From: Phenylobacterium sp.
GTDB lineage: Bacteria; Pseudomonadota; Alphaproteobacteria; Caulobacterales; Caulobacteraceae
Assembly: GCF_030681155.1 (NCBI RefSeq)
Contig: NZ_JAUXXE010000036.1
Span: 1-38,522 of the forward strand
Reading direction: 5' to 3'
Length of the DNA stretch: 38,522 bases
Position numbers and translations under genes: made by a program
The notes under the pieces: model-generated
Told to the model about the DNA's origin: nothing
The model's input: only the letters and a program-made list of their open reading frames with translations
The model's database searches: none
Part shown: positions 16,658 through 24,966 of the stretch, piece by piece
How the letters are laid out: the number at the start of each line of letters is the position of its first letter
How positions within the stretch are numbered: position 1 is the stretch's first letter

Positions 16658-18106
16658 TTACTCCGCCGCGACCAGCGCCGGGGCGCTGACCTGGGCTTGC
16701 AGGTAGTTGTGGATGGCGTCAGCGGCGTCGCGGCCGTCGCGGATGGCCCAGACCACCAGCGAAGCGCCGCGCACGATATCGCCGGCCGCGAAAACGCCGG
16801 GCAGGCTGGTCTGCATTGTCTTGAAGTCGGCCTTCAGCGTGCCCCAGCGCGATACCGCCAACTCGGGCGCATCAAACTGGGTGGGCAGGTCCTCGGGGTC
16901 GAAGCCGAGCGCCTTGATCACCAGGTCGGCGGGGAGGTCGAAGTCGCCGTTCTCGACCTCTTCAGGCGCAGAGCGCCCCGTGGCGTCGGGCGGGCCAAGC
17001 CGCATGCGTGCGGCGCGCAGGCCGGTGGCGTGCTCAGCTTCGCCCAACACGGCGCGCGGCGCGGCCAGCCATTCGAACACCACGCCCTCTTCCTCGGCAT
17101 GCGCGACTTCGCGGGCCGAGCCGGGCATGTTGGCGCGGTCGCGGCGATAGAGGCAGGTGACGGACTTGGCCCCTTGGCGCACGGCGGTTCGCACGCAGTC
17201 CATGGCGGTGTCGCCGCCGCCGACGACCACCACGTCGCGGCCGGCCGCGTTGAGCTCGCCGCTTTCGAAAGCCGGAACCTGATCGCCTAGGCCGATGCGA
17301 TTGGAGGCAATCAGGTAGTCGAGCGCCGGCGCGACGCCGTTCGATCCCGCTCCGGGCAAGGCCAGTTCGCGAGCCGCATAGACGCCGGTGGCGATCAGGA
17401 CGGAGTCGTGTCGTTGGCGAAGGTCCGCCAGCGAGGCGTCGCGCCCGATCTCAAAGCCGAGGCGAAACTCGATCCCGCCCTCGGCCAGCCGACGGGTGCG
17501 GCGCTCGACCACGTCCTTCTCCAGCTTGAAGCCGGGGATGCCGTAGATCAGCAGGCCGCCGGCCCGGTCGTGGCGGTCATAGACGGTGACCTCGTAGCCG
17601 CCTTCACGAAGCCGTTCGGCCGCCGCCAGGCCCGCCGGGCCCGCGCCGATCACGCCTACAGACTGGCCGCGGGGCTTGCCGGGAGCCAGCGGCTGCACCC
17701 AGCCTTCCTCCCAGGCCTTGTCGGTGAGGTAGCGCTCCACAGCGCCGATGGTGACCGTGCCGTGACCCGATTGCTCAATGGTGCAGGAGCCTTCGCACAG
17801 CCTGTCCTGTGGGCAGATCCGGCCGCAAATCTCCGGCATCGAATTCGTCGCTTGGGAGAGGGCGTAGGCCTCTTGCAGCCTGCCCTCGGCGGTCATCCGC
17901 AGCCAGTCGGGGATGTTGTTATGCAGCGGGCAGTGGGTTTGGCAGAACGGAATGCCGCACTGCGAGCAGCGCGAGGCCTGCTCAGCCGCCTTGGCGTCGA
18001 TAAAGTCCGCGTAGATCTCGTGGAAATCGCCCGAACGCGCCGGCGCGGCGCGCTTGGCGGGGGTGACCCGCTCGACCGTCGTGAACTTCAGCATGCGTTC
18101 GGCCAT
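16658..18106 (-). CDS. gltD: glutamate synthase (NADPH) small subunit GltD
   Basis: 482 residues. The beta subunit oxidises NADPH at FAD and passes electrons through Fe-S clusters to GltB. Cys motifs: CSQCGIPFCQTHCPLHNNIP (from about residue 47) and CGRICPQDRLCEGSC (from about residue 94) bind the [4Fe-4S] clusters. FAD site: GVIGAGPAGLAAAERLREGG (about residue 150); NADPH site: VVVVGGGDTAMDCVRTAV (about residue 290); C-terminus GVFAAGDIVRGASLVVWAI. Length is normal. GGAGGTG precedes ATG 18106. It is first in the gltD-gltB operon, the reverse of the gltBD order in enterics. Confidence 0.98.
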   Translation of the reverse strand: MAERMLKFTTVERVTPAKRAAPARSGDFHEIYADFIDAKAAEQASRCSQCGIPFCQTHCPLHNNIPDWLRMTAEGRLQEAYALSQATNSMPEICGRICPQDRLCEGSCTIEQSGHGTVTIGAVERYLTDKAWEEGWVQPLAPGKPRGQSVGVIGAGPAGLAAAERLREGGYEVTVYDRHDRAGGLLIYGIPGFKLEKDVVERRTRRLAEGGIEFRLGFEIGRDASLADLRQRHDSVLIATGVYAARELALPGAGSNGVAPALDYLIASNRIGLGDQVPAFESGELNAAGRDVVVVGGGDTAMDCVRTAVRQGAKSVTCLYRRDRANMPGSAREVAHAEEEGVVFEWLAAPRAVLGEAEHATGLRAARMRLGPPDATGRSAPEEVENGDFDLPADLVIKALGFDPEDLPTQFDAPELAVSRWGTLKADFKTMQTSLPGVFAAGDIVRGASLVVWAIRDGRDAADAIHNYLQAQVSAPALVAAE

Positions 18107-18327
18107 GGCCGCACCTCCACGCCCGGACCTCGGGCGAAGATGTTCTAGCCGCCAAAAAGAGCCCTTGAAATGGCATAGTAAGATATTGGGACTAATGCGG
18201 CTTCATTGGAATTTTTCAAACGCGCACCTTGCCGAATTTCATGCAATATCGTCCAGAAATTGGATGAACGGTAAATTTACCCTGTTCTAGGCCCCTGTTC
18301 GTCCATCTTCGCCAAAAGGAGTCGCCC
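18107..18327. promoter_or_regulatory. divergent gltD/uppP control region
   Basis: An AT-rich spacer (most marked 18170-18285) between divergent genes. For gltD (minus), TTGAAA (18219-18214) and ATTAGT (18196-18191) are 17 bp apart, a reasonable housekeeping promoter about 80 nt upstream of the gene. GGTAAATTTACC, a perfect 12-bp palindrome at 18270-18281, lies 46 nt before uppP and could be an operator. AAAGGAG at 18315-18321 is the uppP ribosome binding site. I see no convincing sigma-54 site. Confidence 0.45.
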
Positions 18328-19128
18328 GTGCCGGATTGGATCGCCGCCGTCATTCTTGGTCTTGTCGAAGGCCTGACGGAGTTCATTCCGGTCTCGTCGA
18401 CGGGCCACCTGCTGCTGACCAAGAAGCTGCTCGGATTGCCGAGCGGCTTCTGGGACACTTTCAGCGTCATGATCCAGCTGGGCGCGATCCTGGCGGTGGT
18501 GGTCGTTTACTTCCAGAAGCTGTGGAAGGTGCTCATCACCCTGCCCAGCGATCCGAAGTCCCGCTGGTTCGCCACCAGCGTGCTGTTGTCGGTGTTGCCG
18601 TCGATGGCCATCGCCTTCGTCGCGCACGATTTCATCAAGACCGTGCTGTTCGAAAGCGTCGTGCTGATCTGCGTAATGCTGATCCTCGGCGGGATCGTGC
18701 TGCTGATCGTCGACCGTTGGGCGCCCGAGCCCAAGGAGCATGACGCCATGCAGCTCTCATGGAAACGCTCGCTTGGCGTCGGCTTCTGTCAGTGCCTGGC
18801 CATGGTGCCCGGCGTTTCGCGGTCGGGCGCGACCATTGTCGGCGGCGTGCTGCTCGGCGTCGATCGTCGCGCGGCGGCCGAGTTCTCGTTCTTCATGGCC
18901 ATCCCGACCATGGTCGGGGCGTTCGCCCTGGATTTCTGGTCGAACCGTGATGTGCTGACCGGCGAGAACCTGGGGATCATCGCCATCGGCTTCGTCGTCA
19001 GTTTCTTCTCCGGCCTGATCGTGGTGAAGACCATGCTGGACTTCATCAACCGCTACGGGCTCGCGCCGTATGGCTGGTGGCGGATCGGCGTCGGCCTGAT
19101 CGGCCTCGGCGTGGTGTTCCTGGGGTAG
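18328..19128 (+). CDS. uppP: undecaprenyl-diphosphate phosphatase UppP (BacA)
   Basis: 266 residues, strongly hydrophobic, ~8 membrane helices. UppP dephosphorylates C55-PP to the C55-P carrier used for peptidoglycan and O-antigen, at the periplasmic face of the inner membrane. Both family motifs are present: LGLVEGLTEFIPVSSTGHLLL (residues ~10-30, with the E-x3-E acidic pair) and VPGVSRSGATIVGG (about 160-173, the P-G-x-SRS loop). Start GTG 18328 with AAAGGAG seven bases upstream. Convergent with the NDUFA9-like gene, with a palindromic repeat between. Confidence 0.96.
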   Translation: MPDWIAAVILGLVEGLTEFIPVSSTGHLLLTKKLLGLPSGFWDTFSVMIQLGAILAVVVVYFQKLWKVLITLPSDPKSRWFATSVLLSVLPSMAIAFVAHDFIKTVLFESVVLICVMLILGGIVLLIVDRWAPEPKEHDAMQLSWKRSLGVGFCQCLAMVPGVSRSGATIVGGVLLGVDRRAAAEFSFFMAIPTMVGAFALDFWSNRDVLTGENLGIIAIGFVVSFFSGLIVVKTMLDFINRYGLAPYGWWRIGVGLIGLGVVFLG

Positions 19129-19131
19129 ATA

Positions 19132-19209
19132 AGACCCCTCACCCGACCTCTCCCCGGCGGGGAGAGGAGAAGTGATGCGAGGTTAGGTGAGGGGCGGCGC
19201 GCAGCGCCA
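19132..19209. repeat. palindromic intergenic repeat, copy B
   Basis: It begins three bases after the uppP stop codon and ends 20 bp before the stop of the convergent gene. It contains the perfect 9-bp hairpin CCTCTCCCC-GGC-GGGGAGAGG (about 19147-19167), bounded by CCCCTCACCCGAC and TTAGGTGAGGGG. Its reverse complement matches copy A (5852-5947) at both ends, so the two copies are in opposite orientation. A bidirectional terminator role is plausible. Confidence 0.8.
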
Positions 19210-19228
19210 AATGCGGCCCCTCGTCGTC

Positions 19229-20200
19229 TCAGACCGCCGGAATGACCTGATCGGCGAACTGGCCGCCCTTGCGGAAGCGATAGAGATAGGTTGGCAGGAT
19301 CGCCTCGACCGTGATCGGGGCGATGACGCCAAGCTCGGCGAGGCCCGGCAGCGCCGGATCGGCGACATTGTCGGTCTTCAGCAGTTCGACCTGGTCTGCG
19401 GTGAGCGGCGGAGCGATCGGGGTCAGCGCCGCGATGGGCTGGCAGAGCTTTCCGATCAGGGCGGCGATCGGGAACGGCAGCCGCACCAGGCCGCGGCGAC
19501 GCTCGACCTGAACCAGCACCTGCTGCAGCACTTCCCGGAAGCTGTACACGCCAGGGCCGCCGAGCTCGAACGTCTTGCCGGCGCAGTCCTCATCGGTCAC
19601 GGCGGCGGCTGCGGCGCGGGCCAGGTCGCTGACGAAGACCGGCTGGAACTTGGTCTCCCCGTCGCCGATCAGCGGCAGGACGGGGCTGAACACGCTCATC
19701 TGGGCGAACTTGTTGTAGAAGCCGTCACCCTGGCCGAACACCACCGAGGGACGCAGGATCACCGCGTCCGGATGGGCTTGGCGAACCGCTGCCTCACCCT
19801 CGGCCTTCGAGCGCGCATAGCGCGACGTCGAGTCTAGGCTCGCCCCGATGGCCGACAATTGCACCATGCGGGTGACGCCCAGTTCGCGGGCGGCCTTGGC
19901 GACGTTGCGGGCGCCCTCGACATGGACCGCGTCGAACTTCTGGCGGCCAGTCTCATAGAGAATGCCGACGGTGTTGATGCAGGCCTGGGCGCCGCGCAGG
20001 GCCCGACGAACTGAGGCCTCGTCACGGATATTGGCCTGGACCACCTCGACCTGGCCGACGTCGCCCATCAGGCGCATGGTGTGGGCCAGATGGGGCTGAC
20101 GAACGGCCACGCGGATGCGCAGGCCGCGCTTTGCAAGCGCCCGCACAATCTGAGTTCCGATGAAGCCCGATCCGCCAAAGACCGTGACCAGATCCTGCAT
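19229..20200 (-). CDS. NAD(P)-binding complex I NDUFA9-like subunit family protein
   Basis: 323 residues from ATG 20200; an in-frame extension to 20359 adds unconserved sequence and is rejected. Extended SDR fold: VFGGSGFIGTQIVRALAKRG at the N-terminus (GxxGxxG), NTVGILYETGRQKFDAVHVE, MVQLSAIGASLDSTSRYARS leading into a YxxxK catalytic pair, then RPSVVFGQGDGFYNKFAQM. This is the atypical SDR_a5 group related to the mitochondrial complex I accessory subunit NDUFA9, which binds NADPH structurally. Whether the bacterial protein joins complex I or acts elsewhere is unsettled; no nuo genes are nearby. The family call is good. Confidence 0.85.
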   Translation of the reverse strand: MQDLVTVFGGSGFIGTQIVRALAKRGLRIRVAVRQPHLAHTMRLMGDVGQVEVVQANIRDEASVRRALRGAQACINTVGILYETGRQKFDAVHVEGARNVAKAARELGVTRMVQLSAIGASLDSTSRYARSKAEGEAAVRQAHPDAVILRPSVVFGQGDGFYNKFAQMSVFSPVLPLIGDGETKFQPVFVSDLARAAAAAVTDEDCAGKTFELGGPGVYSFREVLQQVLVQVERRRGLVRLPFPIAALIGKLCQPIAALTPIAPPLTADQVELLKTDNVADPALPGLAELGVIAPITVEAILPTYLYRFRKGGQFADQVIPAV

Positions 20201-20309
20201 GTCGTCCGCCTGCGAATAAAAGCGCTGAAAACGAAGGGGTTTGGAGCCGTTCGGATAGACGATGCAGACCGGCGCTGCAATGCGACTTACATATCTCTCA
20301 ATGAGGGCG

Positions 20310-20338
20310 TTGACCCCGATAAGGCGGCGCCCTAAGAG
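20310..20338 (+). promoter_or_regulatory. candidate tRNA-Leu promoter
   Basis: TTGACC (20310-20315), a 17-bp spacer and TAAGAG (20333-20338) would start transcription about 24 nt before the mature tRNA-Leu 5' end. The site and spacing fit an alphaproteobacterial housekeeping promoter. It also lies upstream of the divergent NDUFA9-like gene. Confidence 0.5.
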
Positions 20339-20368
20339 ACGCCCCTCGCGCGATCCCAAGCGGGTCGG

Positions 20369-20450
<82 letters not shown>

Positions 20451-20455
<5 letters not shown>

Positions 20456-20482
20456 TCCCTTTGAAAAGGATGGTGCTTTTCT
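20451..20482 (+). terminator. rho-independent terminator of tRNA-Leu
   Basis: CACCATCC (20451-20458) pairs perfectly with GGATGGTG (20468-20475) across a 9-nt loop and is followed by CTTTTCT. The left arm uses the 3'-CCA end of the tRNA itself, so the terminator is fused to the mature tRNA sequence. Confidence 0.8.
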
Positions 20483-20566
20483 AAAACTCCCAGACATTCA
20501 GATGTGTTCGGCGGCTTGGCGCGACGCATCGGCGCGCGCCATCTTCCAGGGCTTTGACGGCTGAGG

Positions 20567-20603
20567 TTCCTGGCCGCCGCGCCTCTCTCTATATAGGAGA
20601 GAG
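20567..20603 (+). promoter_or_regulatory. candidate rnd promoter with imperfect palindrome
   Basis: TTCCTG (20567-20572) and TATATA (20590-20595) are 17 bp apart, upstream of rnd-lptC-lptA. The -10-like TATATA sits inside an imperfect CT/GA palindrome (20583-20603) of CTCTCTC and GAGAGAG arms, which could form a hairpin or binding site. Confidence 0.35.
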
Positions 20604-20630
20604 ACAAATTCAGTTCGGAGCGCGAGGCCC

Positions 20631-21248
20631 TTGGCCAATTTTCTGCATAAGGGCGATCTGCCCGACGAGGTTCTTGTCGGCGCCGAGGCTGTCGCCATCG
20701 ATTCGGAAACCATGGGCCTGGCCCTCGGCCGCGATCCGCTTTGCGTGGTCCAACTTTCCGACGGCAAGGGCGACGCCCACCTGGTCCAGCTCGACCGCGC
20801 CACCTACGACGCCCCGAATTTGAAACGCCTGCTGACCGATCCGAAGGTCGTGAAGATCTTCCACTTCGGTCGCTTTGATATCGCCATGTTCCACCTGCAC
20901 CTTGGGGTGGTCACCGCGCCGGTCTACTGCACCAAGATCGCCTCCAAGCTGGCGCGCACCTACACCGACCGCCACGGCCTGAAGGACGTGACCAAGGAGT
21001 TGATCGGCGTGGACATGTCCAAAGCCCAGCAGAGTTCCGATTGGGGGGCGGCTACGCTCTCGCCCGAGCAGCAGGCTTACGCCGCCTCGGACGTTCTGCA
21101 TCTGCACGCCTTGCGCACGAAGCTCGACGCCATGCTGGTCCGCGAGGGCCGTGACGGTCTTGCCCGCGCCTGTTTCGAATTCCTGCCTCACCGCGCCCTG
21201 CTTGATGTCCGGGGTTGGGAAGAGGTCGACATCTTCGCCCATTCGTGA
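20631..21248 (+). CDS. rnd: ribonuclease D-like 3'-5' exonuclease (short form)
   Basis: 205 residues: one DEDDy exonuclease domain with no HRDC domains, unlike the ~375-aa E. coli RNase D. Catalytic acids: VAIDSETMGL (DxE, about residues 22-30), HFGRFDIAMFHL (Asp), and the C-terminal AYAASDVLHLHAL (Y-x3-D). The family trims 3' ends of tRNA and other small RNAs. The likely start is TTG 20631 (no better ATG or GTG upstream). It precedes lptC by 7 bp, an order common in alphaproteobacteria, so rnd-lptC-lptA are likely co-transcribed. Confidence 0.88.
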   Translation: MANFLHKGDLPDEVLVGAEAVAIDSETMGLALGRDPLCVVQLSDGKGDAHLVQLDRATYDAPNLKRLLTDPKVVKIFHFGRFDIAMFHLHLGVVTAPVYCTKIASKLARTYTDRHGLKDVTKELIGVDMSKAQQSSDWGAATLSPEQQAYAASDVLHLHALRTKLDAMLVREGRDGLARACFEFLPHRALLDVRGWEEVDIFAHS

Positions 21249-21255
21249 GGCCGGC

Positions 21256-21870
21256 ATGACCGCCGCCGCCCTGCCCGACGTGCATATCCGAGGCGATTTC
21301 GAACGCTGGCGGCGGCGTTCGAAGTTGATTCGTCGACTGCGGGTCGTCCTGCCGGCGACGATCGGTGTGATCCTGCTCAGCTTGCTGGGGTTTGTGGTTC
21401 AGACCACCGTGCTCGGGCGCGACGCCGCGCCGGCGAAGGCCGACGCGCCGATCGAGTTGGTCAATCCGCGTTTCGTTGGGAAGGATGAGAAGGGCAGGGC
21501 TTTTGTCATCACCGCGAGCTCGGCCGAACGCGATGAAAACGACTATCAGCGGGTGCTGTTGAGAGAGCCCGCTCTCGTCCTGGACGCCGAGGGCGAAAGT
21601 CCGAGCAGGGTGACGGCCAAGACCGGAGTCTATAGTGAAGACAAGCGGGTGTTGAACCTGGACGGCGGGGTGAAGATGAGCGGCAGCAATACCGACTTCA
21701 ACACCCAGAGTTCGATCTTCAACACCGCGACGGGCGAACTGGAAGGCCAGGGGCAGATCTCCGGCGTCGGATCGCTTGGCGAAATCACTGCGAAGTCCTA
21801 TGGCGTATACGACAAGGGCGAGCGTCTGGTGTTCAAAGGCGGGGTGCGTGGGCGCCTCGATTCGAAGTAG
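21256..21870 (+). CDS. lptC: LPS export system protein LptC
   Basis: 204 residues from ATG 21256. A cytoplasmic N-tail (FERWRRRSKLIRRLR) precedes one membrane helix at ~29-50 (VVLPATIGVILLSLLGFVVQ), then a periplasmic beta-jellyroll with VNPRFVGKDEKGRAFVITAS, VLNLDGGVKMSGSN and ITAKSYGVYDKGERLVFKGG, characteristic of LptC. It bridges the LptB2FG transporter to LptA so LPS can cross the periplasm. A longer frame opens upstream inside rnd, but the ATG 7 bp after the rnd stop is the natural start. lptA follows 46 bp later. Confidence 0.92.
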   Translation: MTAAALPDVHIRGDFERWRRRSKLIRRLRVVLPATIGVILLSLLGFVVQTTVLGRDAAPAKADAPIELVNPRFVGKDEKGRAFVITASSAERDENDYQRVLLREPALVLDAEGESPSRVTAKTGVYSEDKRVLNLDGGVKMSGSNTDFNTQSSIFNTATGELEGQGQISGVGSLGEITAKSYGVYDKGERLVFKGGVRGRLDSK

Positions 21871-21916
21871 AGCTTGAGCACTCGAACTTTGACGTTGGGC
21901 TTCCCAAATAGGCTGC

Positions 21917-22480
21917 ATGAGCATGAGCGGGCTTGAAATGATGAAGCTGGTGGCCGTTTCGGCTCTCGCCATGGGCCTGGCTGGCCCGGCGGCGGCTCAG
22001 CTCGCCCGGAATTCCGACGCCCCGGTGGACATCACCGCTGACTCCCTCGAGGTGGTGAACGCCCAGTGCCTGTCGATCTGGAGCGGCTCGGCCGAGGCCC
22101 TGCAGGACCGCACGCGGCTGCGCGCCGACGTGCTGAAGACATTCAACCAGAAGGGCGCGGCCAAGACAGATGGACAGTCGGCCCCCTGCGGCGCGCTTGA
22201 GCGCATCGAGGCGATCGGCAACGTCTTCTATGTGACGCCCCAACAGCGGGTGCGTGGCAACAACGCCGTCTATGATGTGACTTCCGAGCGCATCGTGATC
22301 ACCGGCGACGTGGTGGCGGTGTCCGGACAGAACGTGATCCGCGGCGACCGGCTGACCGTCAATGTTTCCTCGGGCAACGCGCAGATGGAGTCGGGCGCCA
22401 AGGGACCGGGCAAGGCCCGCCCGCGCGCGGTGATCTATCCTAGCCAACAGGCGGCGGCCCAGCCCGCCGCTCGACGTTAG
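21917..22480 (+). CDS. lptA: LPS transport periplasmic protein LptA (OstA-like)
   Basis: 187 residues. A signal peptide (MKLVAVSALAMGLAGPAAA-Q) is cleaved near residue 27; later Met codons at 3, 8 and 9 are possible starts. The mature protein has the OstA/LptA fold: APVDITADSLEVVNAQCLSI, IGNVFYVTPQQRVRGNNAVY, ERIVITGDVVAVSGQNVIRG and DRLTVNVSSGNAQMES. LptA forms the periplasmic bridge carrying LPS between LptC and LptD. A Cys pair (in NAQCLS and SAPCGA) could form a disulphide. It has an Ala/Gln/Arg-rich tail and precedes lptB by 8 bp. Confidence 0.92.
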   Translation: MSMSGLEMMKLVAVSALAMGLAGPAAAQLARNSDAPVDITADSLEVVNAQCLSIWSGSAEALQDRTRLRADVLKTFNQKGAAKTDGQSAPCGALERIEAIGNVFYVTPQQRVRGNNAVYDVTSERIVITGDVVAVSGQNVIRGDRLTVNVSSGNAQMESGAKGPGKARPRAVIYPSQQAAAQPAARR

Positions 22481-22488
22481 GTTCGCGC

Positions 22489-23247
22489 TTGAAACCGGAA
22501 CGCTTTGAGTCGCTGCCGGCCCTCGAAGGCCAAGGATTGGTCGTCGATAATGTCGGCAAGTCGTTCCGTGGCCGGCCGGTCGTCAAGGGCGTCTCCCTGC
22601 GCTTGGCGCGCGGCGAGGTCGTCGGGCTGCTTGGCCCCAACGGCGCGGGCAAGACCACCTGCTTCTATATGATCACCGGCCTGATCCCGGCGGACTACGG
22701 CTCGATCTATCTCGACGGCGAGAACATCACGCGCCAGCCGATGTATCAGCGCGCCCGCATGGGCGTGGGCTACCTGCCGCAGGAAACCTCGATCTTCCGC
22801 GCCATGACCGTTGAAGAAAACGTCATGGCGGTGGTCGAACTGCGCGAGCGCAGCCAGACTCGCGCCAAGGCGACGGTGACCGAGCTTCTGGAAGAGTTGC
22901 GGATCAGCCATCTGCGCGCCTCGCCGGCGATTTCGCTTTCGGGCGGCGAGCGTCGCCGGGTGGAGATCGCGCGCGCCCTGGCCAGCGAGCCGTCTTTCAT
23001 GCTGCTGGATGAACCCTTCGCCGGTATCGACCCTCTGGCCATCGCCGATATCCGCGAGGTCATCACCTATCTGAAGGCCCGGGGGATCGGCATTCTGATC
23101 ACCGACCACAATGTCCGCGAGACCCTCGACATCATCGACCGCGCCTCGATCATCGCCTCAGGCGAGCTGCTGTTCGAAGGCACGCCCGACCAGATCGTCG
23201 ATGACCCGGAAGTTCGCCGCGTCTATCTGGGCGACCACTTCGGCTGA
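22489..23247 (+). CDS. lptB: LPS export ABC transporter ATPase LptB
   Basis: 252 residues. Cytoplasmic ATPase that powers LPS extraction with LptFG. Walker A GPNGAGKTT at 49-57, Q-loop YLPQET (Gln98), signature LSGGE at 150-154, Walker B MLLDEP at 171-176, and H-loop TDHNVRET. The stretch RARMGVGYLPQETSIFRAMT is typical of LptB. The start is taken as TTG 22489 (no ATG nearby; residues before about 14 are weakly conserved), so the true start is uncertain by a few codons. lptFG are not in the window. Confidence 0.95.
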   Translation: MKPERFESLPALEGQGLVVDNVGKSFRGRPVVKGVSLRLARGEVVGLLGPNGAGKTTCFYMITGLIPADYGSIYLDGENITRQPMYQRARMGVGYLPQETSIFRAMTVEENVMAVVELRERSQTRAKATVTELLEELRISHLRASPAISLSGGERRRVEIARALASEPSFMLLDEPFAGIDPLAIADIREVITYLKARGIGILITDHNVRETLDIIDRASIIASGELLFEGTPDQIVDDPEVRRVYLGDHFG

Positions 23248-23358
23248 TTTCCGCGTTCGTGCGTTAGGCTGACAACGACGCCGCCTTGGCCCTCTGGGCT
23301 TGGGCGCGCCGTGTCCACCACCATGAGCCCACGGCGCCTGGCGCCTGAAGGAGCCGAC

Positions 23359-24141
23359 GTGCGCCTCTCCGTTCACACACGCCTGCGCTACGAGGTTCGC
23401 GCCCCCACCACCTTCATCTTCGCGGTCCAGGCCGGCGGCGGCTTTGGCGAGGCGATTCTGTCCGAGGAGATTGAACTGCCGCCCGGCGTCGAGGCCGACT
23501 TCATTGTGGGCGCCGGGGGCCCCAATCGCCTGGTGCGCTTCCTGGCCCGTCCCGGAGAGTTCGACCTGACCTATCGGGCTCAGATCGAGACTGCGGGAGA
23601 CCGCGACCAGCGACGCTTCGTCGGCGGGGCGGTGATCAACGACCTGCCTGCAGACGTGCTGTCCTATCTGTCGCCCAGCCGCTATTGCCAGTCAGACCGG
23701 CTCACCAACTTCGCCCGAAGCGAGTTCGGCGGGTTTCCGCAGGGGCTGGGCCAGGTGCAGGCGGTCACCGACTGGATCTTCAATCGCATCACCTACTGCG
23801 CGGCCTCTTCCCCGGAGGGCACGAGCGCTCTGGACACCTTGGTCAGCCGCGCCGGCGTCTGCCGCGACTTCGCGCACCTCGGCGCGGCGATCTGTCGAGC
23901 GCTCGACCTCCCTGCGCGGATCGTCTCCTGCTACGCCTGGAAGCTGGAGCCGCCGGATTTTCATGCGGTCTTCCAGGTGTTCCTGGACGGCGCCTGGATC
24001 ACCTTCGACGCGACACGGCTCGCGCCGCTCGAGGGTCTGGTCCACATCGCCTCGGGCCGGGATGCGGCGGACGTGCCCTTCGCCGCATATTTTGGCCAGG
24101 CCACCCTGATCGACAAACAGATAGACGTGAGCGCGACCTAG
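23359..24141 (+). CDS. transglutaminase-like family protein
   Basis: 260 residues from GTG 23359, preceded by GAAGGAG at the right spacing; an in-frame GTG at 23311 lacks this. The N-terminal region (LSVHTRLRYEVRAPTTFIFA) is the bacterial transglutaminase-like N-domain, followed by a papain-like core with the triad Cys168 (SRAGVCRDFAHLG), His202 (PDFHAVFQVFL) and Asp217 (WITFDATRL). In bacteria such proteins are usually proteases, amidases or structural, rather than cross-linking enzymes; the substrate is unknown. It converges on the WYL regulator, their stops overlapping in CTAG at 24138-24141. Confidence 0.85.
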   Translation: MRLSVHTRLRYEVRAPTTFIFAVQAGGGFGEAILSEEIELPPGVEADFIVGAGGPNRLVRFLARPGEFDLTYRAQIETAGDRDQRRFVGGAVINDLPADVLSYLSPSRYCQSDRLTNFARSEFGGFPQGLGQVQAVTDWIFNRITYCAASSPEGTSALDTLVSRAGVCRDFAHLGAAICRALDLPARIVSCYAWKLEPPDFHAVFQVFLDGAWITFDATRLAPLEGLVHIASGRDAADVPFAAYFGQATLIDKQIDVSAT

Positions 24142-24863
24142 GCTTCAGGGGCGGCGTCCCTTGCTCCGTGGCGCTTGCGTTCGGCCTCAACCTGGACGCG
24201 CCAGCGCGCGCGCAGGACCGCTGGGCGTTCCGGATATCGGTCATCCAGGAACTCGGCGGCGGCGACACGGTCGGTGCGGAAATTGCGGAAGTCGGAACGC
24301 AGCTCGCACCAAGCCACCAGCAGCCGAACCGTCTCATGATAGCCGACCGTGACCGGCCAGATTGTTCGCTGGCTGGCGCGGTCCTGTTCGTCTCGGTAGT
24401 CCAGGGTGATCTTGCGTCCCCCTCGGATCGCGGCGCGGACTTGCCCCATGTCCAAACGGTCCGGCTCAGCCTGGCGCCAGGCTGGAACCGCGCGGCCGGC
24501 GGGCTCCAGCACGAAAGGCCGCAGGCGTTCGGGCACCGAGACGGCGATCTTGGCGATCAAGTCCTGAGCCGCGCGCGCCAGCGCGGGGTCGCCACGGCCC
24601 GCCACCCATTGGGCGCCCAGCACCGCGGCCTCGATTTCGTCGGGGGTCAACATCAGCGGCGGCAGGTCGAAGCCCTGGTCCAGCACATAGCCCATCCCGG
24701 CCTCCCCCCGGATTGGCACTCGCTGGCCCATCAAGGTGGCGATGTCGCGATAGATGGTTCGCTTGGAGGTCTCCAGTTCCTCGGCGATCGCGTCGGCGGT
24801 GATCGGCGCGCGGGCGCGGCGCATGATCTGGATGATCTGGAACAGGCGGTCGGCGCGTCGCAT
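24138..24863 (-). CDS. YafY-type HTH/WYL domain transcriptional regulator
   Basis: 241 residues from the ATG at 24863, which aligns with the family start MRRADRLFQIIQIMRRA; ATGs at 24878 and 24890 are alternatives and none has a strong ribosome binding site. Residues ~1-60: DeoR-like winged HTH (ITADAIAEELETSKRTIYRD); a hinge; then a WYL domain (about 130-185, ITLDYRDEQDRASQRTIWPV and HETVRLLVAWCELRSDFRNF) that binds a ligand or nucleic acid in other members. It is divergent from the metaxin-like GST gene 103 bp away and probably controls it, a common arrangement (inference). Confidence 0.87.
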   Translation of the reverse strand: MRRADRLFQIIQIMRRARAPITADAIAEELETSKRTIYRDIATLMGQRVPIRGEAGMGYVLDQGFDLPPLMLTPDEIEAAVLGAQWVAGRGDPALARAAQDLIAKIAVSVPERLRPFVLEPAGRAVPAWRQAEPDRLDMGQVRAAIRGGRKITLDYRDEQDRASQRTIWPVTVGYHETVRLLVAWCELRSDFRNFRTDRVAAAEFLDDRYPERPAVLRARWRVQVEAERKRHGARDAAPEA

Positions 24864-24966
24864 GGAAAGCCGCTTCATGAAGGAGAGCATCGCCGGTCGA
24901 TGCTGACAGCATGGTGGCAGCAGCCCGCGCCTAAGCCAACAGGGTCGTTTCAACGGAGAGACCCTG

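Noticed and set aside
18107..18327. Sigma-54 promoter for gltDB
   Set aside because: No TGGCAC-N5-TTGCA-like match was found despite rpoN being nearby; a TTGAAA-N17-ATTAGT housekeeping site fits better.
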